A DNA stretch of 64,000 nt from the NCBI GenBank assembly GCA_015075725.1, contig JABTTV010000001.1, positions 1,674,001 through 1,738,000 of the forward strand, in the 5' to 3' direction. Positions 17,422 through 26,305 of the stretch are shown in pieces. Within the stretch, counting starts at the first letter, position 1. Each line of letters begins with the position of its first letter. The translations under genes were made by a program, and so were the position numbers. Below the pieces are notes generated by a model, which was not told the origin of the DNA, did no database searches, and was given only the letters and a program-made list of their open reading frames with translations. The DNA comes from Anaerolineales bacterium. Its GTDB lineage: Bacteria > Chloroflexota > Anaerolineae > Anaerolineales > Villigracilaceae.

Positions 17422-18429
17422 TTACTCAGCCTCTGCGCGCAGGGACTCGTTCCATTTAATGCCTTCCCGGGCAAGGTAATAAGCGCCGAGGGCTGTGATG
17501 GGGACCCACAGCGCCACATGCAGGACGAGGGTGTATCCGGCCGCGGTTGCATGATCCACCCCGTAGGCGGTAAGGACGGCAATGCCGGGGGCGTCGAAGG
17601 TGCCGATGTAGCCGGGCGCAGAGGGAATCGTGGTTGCCAAATTCACGATGCCGTTCATCAACATCAGCGCGAAGAACGAGACGTTGAAATCGAAGGCATG
17701 CATCACGAACCAGTATTTGCCGGTCTCCAACAACCAGATGAAGACAGATGTCAGGAAGACCATCAACACGTTGAAAGGGGAGCGAAGCGAGGCAAGTCCA
17801 TCCAGGAATTTGTTGATGATGTTGGTCAGGCGGAGATGATATCTCTGCGGGACGAATATCCGCATCATCCATTGACTGATCTTCATCGTCTTTTGCGGGA
17901 ACATTGCCGCGAGAAGAAAAACGATTAGCGCGCCGAGGAAAACCCCGGTTCCGATCACCGCCACCTGCTGGATATTGCCGACGAAACCGGATGCGTCTGT
18001 CAGCTTCGCCAGTTCGGTGAGGTTGACGAAGACGAAGGCAAGCATCACGACTCCATCGAAGATGCGTTCGACGATGATGGTCGCCAGCGATGCGGAGACC
18101 GAAACGCCTTCTTTGCGTTTTAGAACCACCGCGCGCAATACTTCTCCCGCGCGGGCGGGATAGATGTTATTCCCCATGTAACCGATGGTTGTGACGGGGA
18201 ACATGGTCTTCGTGGGAATCTTTTTGATCGGACCCAGCAGGTAGTGCCATCTCCACGCCCGCACCCAAACGCCGACGAAATAAACCATGATCCCCGGCGC
18301 GAGCCAGATGTAATTTGCCTTTTGCATCGCGCCCCAAAAATCGCCCAATTTCAAACCGCGCAGGGCAAGCCACAAAAAAAGGATGCTGATCAGCACCCCG
18401 AGCCAGAACTGCCATTTCTTCATTTGCAT
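17422..18429 (-). CDS. Lysylphosphatidylglycerol-synthase-TM/UPF0104 family membrane protein
   Basis: 335 aa, about eight hydrophobic helices. Motifs WVRAWRW, GYMGNNIYPARAGEVLRA and IIVERIFDG are diagnostic of the LPG_synthase_TM family (flippase-like domain of MprF and stand-alone relatives). Stand-alone members may move lipids or lipid-linked sugars across the membrane; specific substrate is unknown. The 66-nt gap to the divergent YitT gene contains a TACAAT on this strand at 18440-18445, 10 nt before the ATG. Confidence 0.88.
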   Translation of the reverse strand: MQMKKWQFWLGVLISILFLWLALRGLKLGDFWGAMQKANYIWLAPGIMVYFVGVWVRAWRWHYLLGPIKKIPTKTMFPVTTIGYMGNNIYPARAGEVLRAVVLKRKEGVSVSASLATIIVERIFDGVVMLAFVFVNLTELAKLTDASGFVGNIQQVAVIGTGVFLGALIVFLLAAMFPQKTMKISQWMMRIFVPQRYHLRLTNIINKFLDGLASLRSPFNVLMVFLTSVFIWLLETGKYWFVMHAFDFNVSFFALMLMNGIVNLATTIPSAPGYIGTFDAPGIAVLTAYGVDHATAAGYTLVLHVALWVPITALGAYYLAREGIKWNESLRAEAE

Positions 18430-18495
18430 AGTGGCTGGGATTGTACCAAACCAACATCTTGCTCGCGTATAATTCCAGCCTTGAAAGGAATTTGA

Positions 18496-19380
18496 ATGAA
18501 AAAATACTTTCCGACGATCCTGGATTATTCCCTGATCATCTTTTCCAGTTTGATCCAGGCGGTCAGCCTGCAGTTGTTCTTCATTCCCGCGGACCTCGCC
18601 TCGGGCGGCGTGAGCGGAATTTCACAGATCATCAACAGCTTTACCGGCTGGCCCATCGGGTTGATGGTATTGATCGGCAATATCCCTCTGTTCGTTCTCG
18701 GCTGGCGGCTCCTGGGCGGATTCAAGTTCGCCATGCGCACCGGCGTCGCCATCCTGACCTATTCGCTTTTTATTGACTTGCTGGTGAATATTCCGATCTT
18801 CGAATCGTATTCGAAAGTCCTCATATCTGAACTTAAGGATGATATCTTTCTGAACACCCTTTACGGAGCCATCGTGAGCGGAATCGGGTACGGGCTTGTC
18901 TATCGGGCAAGAGGTTCGAGCGGCGGCTCGGACATTCTGGCGCGGGTTCTCAACCATTGGCGCGGAATTCCCATGACGCAAAGTTATCTTATGGTGGATA
19001 CGCTTGTGATTCTTTCCGCTGGTTTCGTCTTCGGTTGGAAGCCCGCCTTGTACGCCATGATCGCCCTATACATCAGCGGCCTGGTGGCGGAGACGGTGCT
19101 CGAAGGAGGCAGCACCGTCCGCACGGCGATGATCGTGACGGGCAAGCCGGAAGAAGTCTCGACGTGCGTGATCGACGAACTCCAGCGCGGAGTGACCTGG
19201 CTTGAAGGCAGGGGCGCCTATACGGGTAACAGCCGCCCTGTTTTGTATTGCGTCGTCAACCGGGCGGAGATCGCCACATTGAAAGCCATCGTCCATGAAA
19301 AGGATCCCGACGCTTTCATGGTCGTCGGCGTGGCGCATGAGGCGCTGGGTGAGGGATTCAAACCGCTGAGAGGCAGATGA
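18496..19380 (+). CDS. YitT family membrane protein
   Basis: 294 aa. Five N-terminal helices with SLQLFFIPADLASGGVSGIS and GLVYRARGSSGGSDILARVL, the YitT_membrane domain, followed by a soluble DUF2179 domain (EVSTCVIDELQRGVTWLEGRGAYTG split; ends PDAFMVVGVAHEALGEGF). RBS GAAAGGAA precedes the ATG, and TATAAT is at 18468-18473. The family has no settled function. Confidence 0.93.
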   Translation: MKKYFPTILDYSLIIFSSLIQAVSLQLFFIPADLASGGVSGISQIINSFTGWPIGLMVLIGNIPLFVLGWRLLGGFKFAMRTGVAILTYSLFIDLLVNIPIFESYSKVLISELKDDIFLNTLYGAIVSGIGYGLVYRARGSSGGSDILARVLNHWRGIPMTQSYLMVDTLVILSAGFVFGWKPALYAMIALYISGLVAETVLEGGSTVRTAMIVTGKPEEVSTCVIDELQRGVTWLEGRGAYTGNSRPVLYCVVNRAEIATLKAIVHEKDPDAFMVVGVAHEALGEGFKPLRGR

Positions 19381-19398
19381 ACTTCCCAATATTTCAGA

Positions 19399-19555
19399 CA
19401 TAATCAACCCCGAATTTAATTTGGGACGCGGACGAGCGCAGATTTACGCGGAATAGGTATAAAAATCCGCGTTTTCAGCGTTGATCTGCGTCCCATTTGT
19501 TCTTAAAAACGAACTCACCCACGAAACCTTAATTTCGGGGTGAGTCATGTTTTTG
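19399..19555. repeat. 157-bp dispersed repeat, copy 1
   Basis: Nearly identical (about a dozen differences by eye) to 47614-47772, same orientation. It begins CATAATCAACCCCGAATTT, has an inner inverted structure with TTGGGACGC near the left and GCGTCCCATTT near the right, and ends in a separate hairpin CTCACCCxCGAAA/TTTCGGGGTGAG that can serve as a terminator for the YitT gene. It encodes nothing. Most of the 348-nt gap 19381-19728 is this repeat plus an AT-rich panB leader. Confidence 0.85.
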
Positions 19556-19694
19556 ATTCAAAGACAAATGGGAAATATCCGGATAAAAACGATACGATTT
19601 ATTTTGTAATTTCAAATAGTGACGAATTATGGTTGAACTTGTCAGTATCTTATGCTAAACCAAATAAGGAACATTGCGTTTGTGAAATCAATGG

Positions 19695-19717
19695 AACCAT
19701 TCAAGGAATGGTTTTTT
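19695..19717 (+). promoter_or_regulatory. Terminator-like hairpin directly before the panB ribosome site
   Basis: AACCATTC (19695-19702) and GAATGGTT (19706-19713) form an 8-bp stem with a 3-nt loop, running into TTTTT and then GGAGG at 19717-19722. It could attenuate panB or just end upstream transcripts. Confidence 0.45.
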
Positions 19718-19728
19718 GGAGGCATCTC

Positions 19729-20607
19729 ATGACTGAACCGCGCAAGAAAATGACCCTGCCGGGTCTGTATCAAAAAGTGGCGGATAAACTGCCCATCACC
19801 TGGCTCACCTGTTACGACTATCCAACCGCATACATGCAAGACCAGGCTGGCGTGGACATGATCCTCGTCGGCGACAGCCTCGGCATGACCATGCTGGGCT
19901 ATGACTCGACCCTGCCCGTCACGATGGACGACATGATTCGTCACACGGCGGCGGTAAGGCGCGGCGCGCCCAATGCCTGGCTGGTGGGCGACATGCCGTA
20001 TATGAGCTACCAGCCGGGCGTCGAAACCGCCATCCGCAACGCGGGAAGATTCATGGCTGAGACGGGCTGCGACTCGATCAAACTCGAGGGCGGCGCCGCA
20101 ATGGCGGATCGCGTCAGAGGGATCGTGGACTCTGGAATCCCCACCATCGGCCACCTCGGACTTACGCCTCAATCTGTCTCCGCCCTGGGCGGGTTCAAGT
20201 TGCAGGGAAAGTCCGCTTCGCTGGCAAAGAAGATCGTGGACGATGCAAAGGCATTGGAGGAGGCTGGGGCATTCTGCATCCTGCTCGAACTCGTCCCGGA
20301 CCGGGTGTGCGAACTCATTACGGAACGCGCGAAGAATTGCATCATCATGTCTCTCGGCTCGGGACCGCACGCGCACGGACAATTGCTCATCTACCACGAT
20401 GCGTTTGCCTTGTATCCCAAGTTCAAGCCCCGCATGGCAAAGGTCTTCGCCGACGCGGGCGCAGTCATCCGCGAGGGACTTAACGCCTACGTCAGGGAAG
20501 TGACCGAGAAGACTTTCCCTGCCAAGGAGAATTGGTTTGGGATGCCGGATGAAGAGTACGATGACTTGTTGAAGATATTGGAGGAGGGATCCTATGTACA
20601 CAGATAA
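19729..20607 (+). CDS. panB: 3-methyl-2-oxobutanoate hydroxymethyltransferase
   Basis: 292 aa from ATG 19729, with GGAGG 6 nt upstream; the frame is open 63 codons further but those residues are unlike PanB. First committed step of pantothenate synthesis: 5,10-methylene-THF plus 2-oxoisovalerate give ketopantoate. Motifs ITWLTCYDYPTA, VDMILVGDSLGM, IKLEGG, PTIGHLGLTPQSV and the metal/substrate residues in GDSLGM and LELVP match the TIM-barrel PanB family, and length is typical though slightly long at the end. No other pan gene adjoins. Confidence 0.96.
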   Translation: MTEPRKKMTLPGLYQKVADKLPITWLTCYDYPTAYMQDQAGVDMILVGDSLGMTMLGYDSTLPVTMDDMIRHTAAVRRGAPNAWLVGDMPYMSYQPGVETAIRNAGRFMAETGCDSIKLEGGAAMADRVRGIVDSGIPTIGHLGLTPQSVSALGGFKLQGKSASLAKKIVDDAKALEEAGAFCILLELVPDRVCELITERAKNCIIMSLGSGPHAHGQLLIYHDAFALYPKFKPRMAKVFADAGAVIREGLNAYVREVTEKTFPAKENWFGMPDEEYDDLLKILEEGSYVHR

Positions 20608-20650
20608 GCGAGCGGATCCGGCGGTCGTAACCCTTCAAAAGGAAACTGAC

Positions 20651-21904
20651 ATGCAAACTCTCCTCAAAATCAATCCCGACCTTCTCGGCTCTGTCAATTC
20701 TGTCCTGCTCGACCCGAACTCACGCGTGATGAAGAACTTCTTCGATGTGGTCGCCAAATACGGCACGCCTGAAGAGATCAACCGCAAGCACCGCGAGTCG
20801 CGCAAGATGGAGAATCTCTTCAAGCAGGTGGAAGCCAGGGCGCCGGACCATATCAAGGACCTCAACTGGCTGATTCAACAACGCGACAGGGGCGCATTCA
20901 TCCCGGTTGCGGACTACAGGCATAAGGTCCTGGGTGAGGCGGCGAAAAAGATGAAATTCAAGGACGAGTACGCCGTCACCCTCGAGGTATCCGCCTTGCA
21001 ATACTTCCCGTGGATTCGAGTCATGGCGGAACAAGCCATTGAAAATAAAACGCTCATGCCCGGGCGTTACATCGCCGTGCGCAAGATGAAGGAATCCGAA
21101 GCGGACGGAGATTTGCCCGCCATCGTCGCCGCATTGGATATCATCGGCGCGTCGTTCGTGGAGACGCTCGACACAAAAGGCACCGACGGCTCGAACCCAC
21201 ACCTCGGTGGACCTGCGACGATCACGGGTTATTTCGGCGGGATCGGTCAGCCCAATGAACATGCCTTGATGTGGCTGGACGAGTTTTTGTATTACTACAC
21301 CAACTACGGCGTGCAGCATGTCTTGAATTTCAACGCGGGTACGATCCTGCTCGGCTTCATGCTCTACAAACTCGGCGTGGATATTCAGTTCAAGATTTCG
21401 GTCTTCTTCGGCTCGGACAATCCCTATCATGCGCTCTGGATCATGATGATGGCAAAGCTGTTCAGCCGCGAAGATGGGACTTCCCCATTGATCGGCTTCA
21501 ACTGGTCGAACTCGATCAATAATGAAACAATGGAATTGACCGCAGACTTCCGCAAGGCGCTCGGGTTCGAGAGGGTTGTGCGCTTCGAGCATCACATCGT
21601 CGAGACGTATAAGAGCATCGTCGTCCAGCCCTACAACCGCCGCGCCGAATTGGTGGAGATCGCCGATCATGTGGCGAACATCGCCGCGAAGCACGAAGGC
21701 GGCGATCCCGATGTGGAGCAGACCCTCGCGCATCCCTCCGACATCCTCGACTACTTCCGCGAGAAGAAGGAAGTCATCGAAAGCGGTGATTGGGAGAACC
21801 TGCAACGAAACTTCATCGAGAAGGTTGCCGCCTGCAACCGCACCGCCTGGGCGTTGACGGAGAAGGGTTTAAGTTTTATAGCGGCGCGGAATTTGCACAA
21901 GTAG
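20651..21904 (+). CDS. Conserved protein of unknown function downstream of panB
   Basis: 417 aa from ATG 20651, with AAAAGGAAA about 7 nt upstream; an in-frame ATG at 20594 lies inside panB. I do not recognise the family. Soluble, no signal or helix. Conserved-looking strings include GRYIAVRKMKESE, DTKGTDGSNPHLGGPATITGY split, GIGQPNEHALMW, NFNAGTILLGF, SVFFGSDNPYH and IGFNWSNSINN. The pattern of Gly/Asn-rich loops at strand ends suggests an alpha/beta barrel enzyme. It follows panB by 43 nt and precedes a palindromic terminator, so the two are likely one operon. Confidence 0.8.
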   Translation: MQTLLKINPDLLGSVNSVLLDPNSRVMKNFFDVVAKYGTPEEINRKHRESRKMENLFKQVEARAPDHIKDLNWLIQQRDRGAFIPVADYRHKVLGEAAKKMKFKDEYAVTLEVSALQYFPWIRVMAEQAIENKTLMPGRYIAVRKMKESEADGDLPAIVAALDIIGASFVETLDTKGTDGSNPHLGGPATITGYFGGIGQPNEHALMWLDEFLYYYTNYGVQHVLNFNAGTILLGFMLYKLGVDIQFKISVFFGSDNPYHALWIMMMAKLFSREDGTSPLIGFNWSNSINNETMELTADFRKALGFERVVRFEHHIVETYKSIVVQPYNRRAELVEIADHVANIAAKHEGGDPDVEQTLAHPSDILDYFREKKEVIESGDWENLQRNFIEKVAACNRTAWALTEKGLSFIAARNLHK

Positions 21905-21912
21905 TGAATTAA

Positions 21913-21950
21913 ACCAGTAACCGGTTTCCTGCAGGAAACCGGTTACTGGT
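21913..21950. terminator. 38-bp perfect palindrome between converging genes
   Basis: ACCAGTAACCGGTTTCCTG followed by its exact complement, no loop, centre CTGCAG. It fills the gap between the panB operon and era, which converge here. Likely a bidirectional terminator or a REP-type palindrome; no T-run. Confidence 0.7.
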
Positions 21951-21963
21951 CACTGTCAACCTT

Positions 21964-22863
21964 TTACTTCCGCTTCCCATACCCCAATTGCTTGAGCATA
22001 TTTGGGTCGTTGCGCCAGTCTTTCGAAACCTTCACGCGCAATTCCAGAAAAACTTTTCTGCCGCCCATCTCTTCAATTTCTTTTCTTGCGGCGCTTCCAA
22101 TCGCTTTCAACATTTTGCCGCCATCGCCGATGACGATTCCCTTTTGAGATTCGCGTTCCACAAAGATCGTCGCGGCGATGTACGCCATGCCGTTCTCGCG
22201 TTCCTTGAACTCGTCGATGCGCACTGCCATGCCGTGGGGGACTTCGTCGCGCAGTTTGTAAAGGCAGGCTTCGCGGATCAAATCCCCCGCGATTTCTTTT
22301 TCATACAAATCCGTGATCTGGTCTTCGGGATATTCCGCCTCTCTCTCAGGGACGGCTTGGATCAGCGCTTCGGTCAGTTCGTCAAGACCGATCCGTTTCG
22401 CCGCAGAAATCTGCATCACGGAAGCTTTCACCATCAATTTCGAATACTCATCCTGGCGCGAGGAAAAATTTTCAGGGTCGACAAGGTCCATTTTGTTCAG
22501 GACCAGCATTCGGCGGGACCGAGGCGAAACTTCCCCGAGGAGGGAAGAGATGAGGATGTCCTCTTCGGTCGGGGGAGTCGAAACATCCACGATCCAGAGA
22601 ATCACATCCACGCCTTCAAGGGCTTCTTTTGCTTCTTGATTTAGAAACTCCCCAAGTCTGTGCTTTGCGGAGTGAATGCCAGGGGTGTCGACAAAAATAA
22701 GCTGTGCGTTCTCAAGCGTTAGTATGCCAAGTTGTTTTTTGCGCGTGGTCTGCGGACGCGGCGATACGGCAGCGATCTTCTGCCCAAGCAGGGCATTGAG
22801 CAGTGTGGATTTACCTACGTTGGGGCGACCAATGACGGCGATAAAACCGGAACGATGCTTCAT
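21964..22863 (-). CDS. era: GTPase Era
   Basis: 299 aa. Essential GTPase that binds the 3' end of 16S rRNA during small-subunit assembly. G1 GRPNVGKST at residues 12-20, G2 with PQTTRKK, G3 DTPGIH, G4 NKMD, then a C-terminal KH domain with GKMLKAIGSAARKEIEEMG and LELRVKVSKDWR. Length normal. The start overlaps the EamA-family stop as ATGA. Confidence 0.97.
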   Translation of the reverse strand: MKHRSGFIAVIGRPNVGKSTLLNALLGQKIAAVSPRPQTTRKKQLGILTLENAQLIFVDTPGIHSAKHRLGEFLNQEAKEALEGVDVILWIVDVSTPPTEEDILISSLLGEVSPRSRRMLVLNKMDLVDPENFSSRQDEYSKLMVKASVMQISAAKRIGLDELTEALIQAVPEREAEYPEDQITDLYEKEIAGDLIREACLYKLRDEVPHGMAVRIDEFKERENGMAYIAATIFVERESQKGIVIGDGGKMLKAIGSAARKEIEEMGGRKVFLELRVKVSKDWRNDPNMLKQLGYGKRK

Positions 22864-23738
22864 GTAGTTTTCTTTTTATAATTGACGACGACCAGACTGA
22901 CCAGGATCAAGATCGTGCCGACGAGCAACTGCCAGGAGAGATGTTCGTTCAGGAAGATCACGCCGAGGATGACGCCGCCGACCGGGAAGAGATAGGTGAC
23001 CAGAGATGCGCGCGTGGGACCGACCTCATGAATCAAATAATACAACATGATCATGGCGAAGCCCGAGCCGAGCACCCCGAGCCAGAGCGCGGCGACCCAG
23101 GTGATGGGCAGGCTCGGGAATTCGAACGGGTTTTCGGCGATGGGACCGATCACCCACATAAATACGGTGGCTGTTACCAGAAAGCCCACGCCGCGCATCG
23201 TGTTGTTCATGTGTTGTGAATATTTACGAATGCCCACCGCGCTCCCCGCGTAAAATAGGGAGGCGAGAATCACAGCCAATTGACCGATGACCGAGCCGTG
23301 TTCACTTGCGAGCAGGTCTTCGCTCATCAACACTAGTACACCTGAAAAACCGACCAGCAGCCCGATGGTTTTTTGAGGGGTGATCTTGTCGTCGTGAAGC
23401 CAGAAGTGCGCGATGACGAGCGTAAAGAGCGGAACGGTGGCATTGAGGATGGATGCGACAGCCGAGTCGATGGTTTGCTCGCCCCACGAGATCAAAAAGA
23501 TGGGAATGGCGAGGCTGGCGGGTCCGAGGATGGAAAAGATGAGCCAGTCTTTTGGGTCGCGGGTGAAGGGGATGCGTTGGTAAAAGGCGATCACGCCCGC
23601 TGTCAATGCGCCGAACAACATGCGGAAAGCCACCAGCGCCATGGGACCGATCTCCTGCACGCCGATCTTGATCCACAGGAAGGACGAACTCCAAATCAAC
23701 CCGAGGGTTACGAATACGATCCAATGTTTTGCTTTCAA
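22860..23738 (-). CDS. EamA/DMT-superfamily transporter
   Basis: 292 aa, ten predicted helices in two EamA repeats. N-terminal VTLGLIWSSSFLWIKIGVQEIGP and the PLFTLVIAHFWLHDDKIT / LVTYLFPVGGVILGVIFLNEHLS pair are the usual repeat ends. Substrate of such drug/metabolite exporters is unknown. Overlaps era by 4 nt. Confidence 0.93.
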   Translation of the reverse strand: MKAKHWIVFVTLGLIWSSSFLWIKIGVQEIGPMALVAFRMLFGALTAGVIAFYQRIPFTRDPKDWLIFSILGPASLAIPIFLISWGEQTIDSAVASILNATVPLFTLVIAHFWLHDDKITPQKTIGLLVGFSGVLVLMSEDLLASEHGSVIGQLAVILASLFYAGSAVGIRKYSQHMNNTMRGVGFLVTATVFMWVIGPIAENPFEFPSLPITWVAALWLGVLGSGFAMIMLYYLIHEVGPTRASLVTYLFPVGGVILGVIFLNEHLSWQLLVGTILILVSLVVVNYKKKTT

Positions 23739-23759
23739 ATGTGCTCCTTTAAGATTTTC

Positions 23760-23789
23760 ATGTCATTGCGCTGCTCTCCTCAATGACAT
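23760..23789. repeat. Short decayed TCATTGCGAG-type inverted repeat
   Basis: ATGTCATTG (23760-23768) and CAATGACAT (23781-23789) around 12 nt. The ends match the larger TCATTGCGAG elements at 49524, 57922 and 59142, as if the interior were lost. It sits between the EamA gene start and the elp3 stop. Confidence 0.6.
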
Positions 23790-25451
23790 CTAAACGTTCT
23801 TTACCAGATAAAACTCGCCGCGCTCGAAGCCGCGGTCCAGGTAGTATTGACGCGTTCCCACTGCCGATATTACAGCCAGCCTGGAAAAACCATTCCTGCG
23901 GGTGGTTTTTTCCGCTTCTTCAAGCAGGCGCGTGCCCAGTCCCGTGTGTTGAGCCGCGCCGGATTTTTCCGCGCCGACGGGAAGCGACTGACCATACACA
24001 TGCACTTCGCGGATCAAGGCTGCATCGGTCAGGTCTGGCATGCCTGTTTCCGGCGATCCCTTTGAAGGAAGTGAGAGGCGGATAAAGCCTGCCAGCCCAT
24101 CATCAGAGGTGTTGAACGAGATGAAATGCTCCTCCGCTTTTCCCGCCGGGTAAACAAGGTCGTTCAACGTCAACGACGAAATCTCGACAGACTTGCCTTT
24201 TACCTCCCGGCAGCGAATGCATTGACACTTCGTCCCGCGCCGCTTCATCTCGTTGTGGACATCCTGTCTCAGGCTCGTTCGGCGATTGCCTTCGACGACG
24301 TTAGTGCCCGGAATATCCCGGATGACGCGGTTGACGCGGCAATATCTGGGGATGGACGGTTTGATATCCGCGATGAGTTGAATCAATTCTTCAGTGGAGT
24401 AGGGCTTGAATTCGCCCCGCTGCCAGTACCCGTACAATTCAGCATTGGCGAGCAATTGGTTTGGATAGATTTTTATCTCATCCGGGCAGAAGTCATCCCA
24501 TAAGCGGGAAAAATCTTCGCGGTCGGATTCGGGAGTCGCGCCCAGTAAATTCGGCATCCAATGTAGGACGATCTTGAAGCCCGCGGCTCTCAATAAGGTC
24601 GTCGCCTTTCTGGTGCATTCCACGTCGTGCCCGCGTTTATTGATCTCAAGGATGTGGTCGTCGAAACTTTGCGCGCCAAGCTGCACCTTGGTCACGCCGA
24701 GATGCCGCAGCCATTTGACTTCATCCCGATCGATCTCATCCGGTCGTGTTTCGATGACCAACCCCACATTGCGGTGCGGCGCGGTCTCATTGATTTCATG
24801 CGCCATCCGCAGATCGCACAGATCGGGCGGATTTTCGTTTTTCTCTTCTGTGACATCCGCCAAATCTGCGGATGGGTTTTCTATCGCCTCGTTCATCGCA
24901 TCGAAACAACGCGCCACGAACCATTCCTGATAATCGCGTTTATACGACGACCAGGTCCCGCCCAGAATCAACAATTCGATCTTGTCGGTAGGATGGCCGA
25001 GATGCTTCAACGCCCGAATGCGCGATTCGACCTGCGTGAACGGATCGAATTCGTGTTCGAGTGCGCGCATCGCGCCGGGTTCATCGGGCAGGTAACTTTT
25101 GGGCATGCGCACATCGGTGGGGCAGAAGATGCATTTCCCCGGGCAGGGATATGGCTTGGTCAGAACCGTCACAGTTGTCACACCGGAAAGAGTCCGCATC
25201 GGCTTCATGCGGATTCTTTCCAGTAAAGCCGTATCCGCTTCGATCGCCCCCGATTCCACCATTTGTTTATAGGCAGCCACCAGCGCGGCTTTGTTCAAAT
25301 ATCCCCCGCCCTCGAGCGGATGGCGGCGGAGCATTGTCATCACATCTTCCCCCGCGCGGATTTTCTCGAGCAGAAAATGCGCCAACTCCAATTTCTTCGG
25401 GGTCAGCGCGTTTATTTTCTTCCAGCGTTGTCGTTTTTCGGTGTATTCCAT
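23790..25451 (-). CDS. elp3: Elp3-like radical SAM / GNAT tRNA uridine-34 modification enzyme
   Basis: 553 aa. The radical SAM part carries PCPGKCIFC, three cysteines for the SAM-bound [4Fe-4S] cluster, inside TVLTKPYPCPGKCIFCPTD. The centre has KVQLGAQSFDDHILEINKRGH, and a further Cys set KCQCIRCRE. The C-terminal GNAT domain has HTGLGTRLLEEAEK and YYLDRGFERGEFY. Elp3 uses SAM and acetyl-CoA to make the cm5 group of wobble uridine. A single-protein Elp3 is known in some bacteria, including Chloroflexota (Dehalococcoides). A Trm9-like methyltransferase lies at 26306. Confidence 0.93.
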   Translation of the reverse strand: MEYTEKRQRWKKINALTPKKLELAHFLLEKIRAGEDVMTMLRRHPLEGGGYLNKAALVAAYKQMVESGAIEADTALLERIRMKPMRTLSGVTTVTVLTKPYPCPGKCIFCPTDVRMPKSYLPDEPGAMRALEHEFDPFTQVESRIRALKHLGHPTDKIELLILGGTWSSYKRDYQEWFVARCFDAMNEAIENPSADLADVTEEKNENPPDLCDLRMAHEINETAPHRNVGLVIETRPDEIDRDEVKWLRHLGVTKVQLGAQSFDDHILEINKRGHDVECTRKATTLLRAAGFKIVLHWMPNLLGATPESDREDFSRLWDDFCPDEIKIYPNQLLANAELYGYWQRGEFKPYSTEELIQLIADIKPSIPRYCRVNRVIRDIPGTNVVEGNRRTSLRQDVHNEMKRRGTKCQCIRCREVKGKSVEISSLTLNDLVYPAGKAEEHFISFNTSDDGLAGFIRLSLPSKGSPETGMPDLTDAALIREVHVYGQSLPVGAEKSGAAQHTGLGTRLLEEAEKTTRRNGFSRLAVISAVGTRQYYLDRGFERGEFYLVKNV

Positions 25452-25492
25452 GATACCTGCAAAATCATAAAGTTACATGCAATGAAACCCCA

Positions 25493-26257
25493 TTATACGC
25501 CAGCCGATTTCTCCTCTTGCACTTCGATCCGAAATTCCTGCTTCACTTCCCCGATATCCTTCTTTTTGAACATGTCCGTATGCAAGCCGCATTCCACCTT
25601 GCCGCGCCCGGCCCAGCGGCCCGCGCGGTCGTCCTCGTCTACGCCGATGGCGATGGTGCAGGGAGCGCAGCCGATGCTGCGGTAGCCTTTTTCATATAAA
25701 GGGTGGACGGGCAGATGATGTTCTTCCGCATATCGTTTCACATCCGTCCTGGTCCAGTTCAAGAGCGGGTTGACCTTCAACAAGCCGTCCGGCTGAAGTT
25801 CCAATATTTTTGCCTGCGCGCGCACAGCGGTCTGGTCGCGGCGGATGCCTGTGATCCATGCCTTCATGCTTTTCAAGGCTTCCTGCACGGGCTGCACCTT
25901 GTGAAGATAACAACACAGCGTCGGATCTTCGAGCGGAAGCTTGCGAATGTGCTGACGCGCGAACGCAACCCAGCGCGTGTCGCGGTACAGATCGATCACA
26001 TTGAGGTTCCATTGCATCGCGATCTGCTCGCGGAACTCCAGTGTTTCCCAAAAGTGATAACCGGTATCGATGAAGAAGATCGGCAGGTCGCTTTTGATTC
26101 TCGAAACCATGTGCAGGAGCGGCATGGACTGGGTTTGGAACGACGAACTCATCGCGACCAAAGGCGAAAACGAATCCACCGCCCAGCGGATGATCTCCTG
26201 CGGCGTCTTCGTCTCGAACTCGTTGGAGAGAATTGTGATTTCACGATCCGAAAGCAT
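25493..26257 (-). CDS. cysH: Adenylylsulfate/phosphoadenylylsulfate reductase
   Basis: 254 aa from ATG 26257. Reduces APS or PAPS to sulfite in assimilatory sulfate reduction. The fold motifs are PIFFIDTGYHF, ITGIRRDQT, and the C-terminal IGCAPCT, RAGRW and ECGLH. The four cysteines (CC in TLCCYLHK, CAPC) that hold a [4Fe-4S] cluster in APS-reducing members are all there, so APS is the likelier substrate; the usual Arg after CC is His here. An upstream in-frame start at 26404 would run into the divergent gene. No other cys genes are nearby. Confidence 0.93.
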   Translation of the reverse strand: MLSDREITILSNEFETKTPQEIIRWAVDSFSPLVAMSSSFQTQSMPLLHMVSRIKSDLPIFFIDTGYHFWETLEFREQIAMQWNLNVIDLYRDTRWVAFARQHIRKLPLEDPTLCCYLHKVQPVQEALKSMKAWITGIRRDQTAVRAQAKILELQPDGLLKVNPLLNWTRTDVKRYAEEHHLPVHPLYEKGYRSIGCAPCTIAIGVDEDDRAGRWAGRGKVECGLHTDMFKKKDIGEVKQEFRIEVQEEKSAGV

Positions 26258-26293
26258 GACCGGATTATACCCAGCCCGGAGGTGGCATAACGT

Positions 26294-26299
26294 TATAAT
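26294..26299 (+). promoter_or_regulatory. Putative -10 TATAAT of the Trm9-like gene
   Basis: TATAAT ends 6 nt before the ATG at 26306 in the 48-nt gap between divergent genes. No ribosome site lies between, so the message is probably leaderless. Confidence 0.5.
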
Positions 26300-26305
26300 C
26301 CTGTC

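Noticed and set aside
19540..19728. 63-codon N-terminal extension of panB
   Set aside because: Begins inside the dispersed repeat, crosses the hairpin, is AT-rich and unlike PanB; the ATG at 19729 has GGAGG.
20720..21805. 361-aa open frame on the - strand
   Set aside because: Antisense to the 417-aa gene after panB; the + frame has RBS, operon position and enzyme-like composition, the shadow has none.
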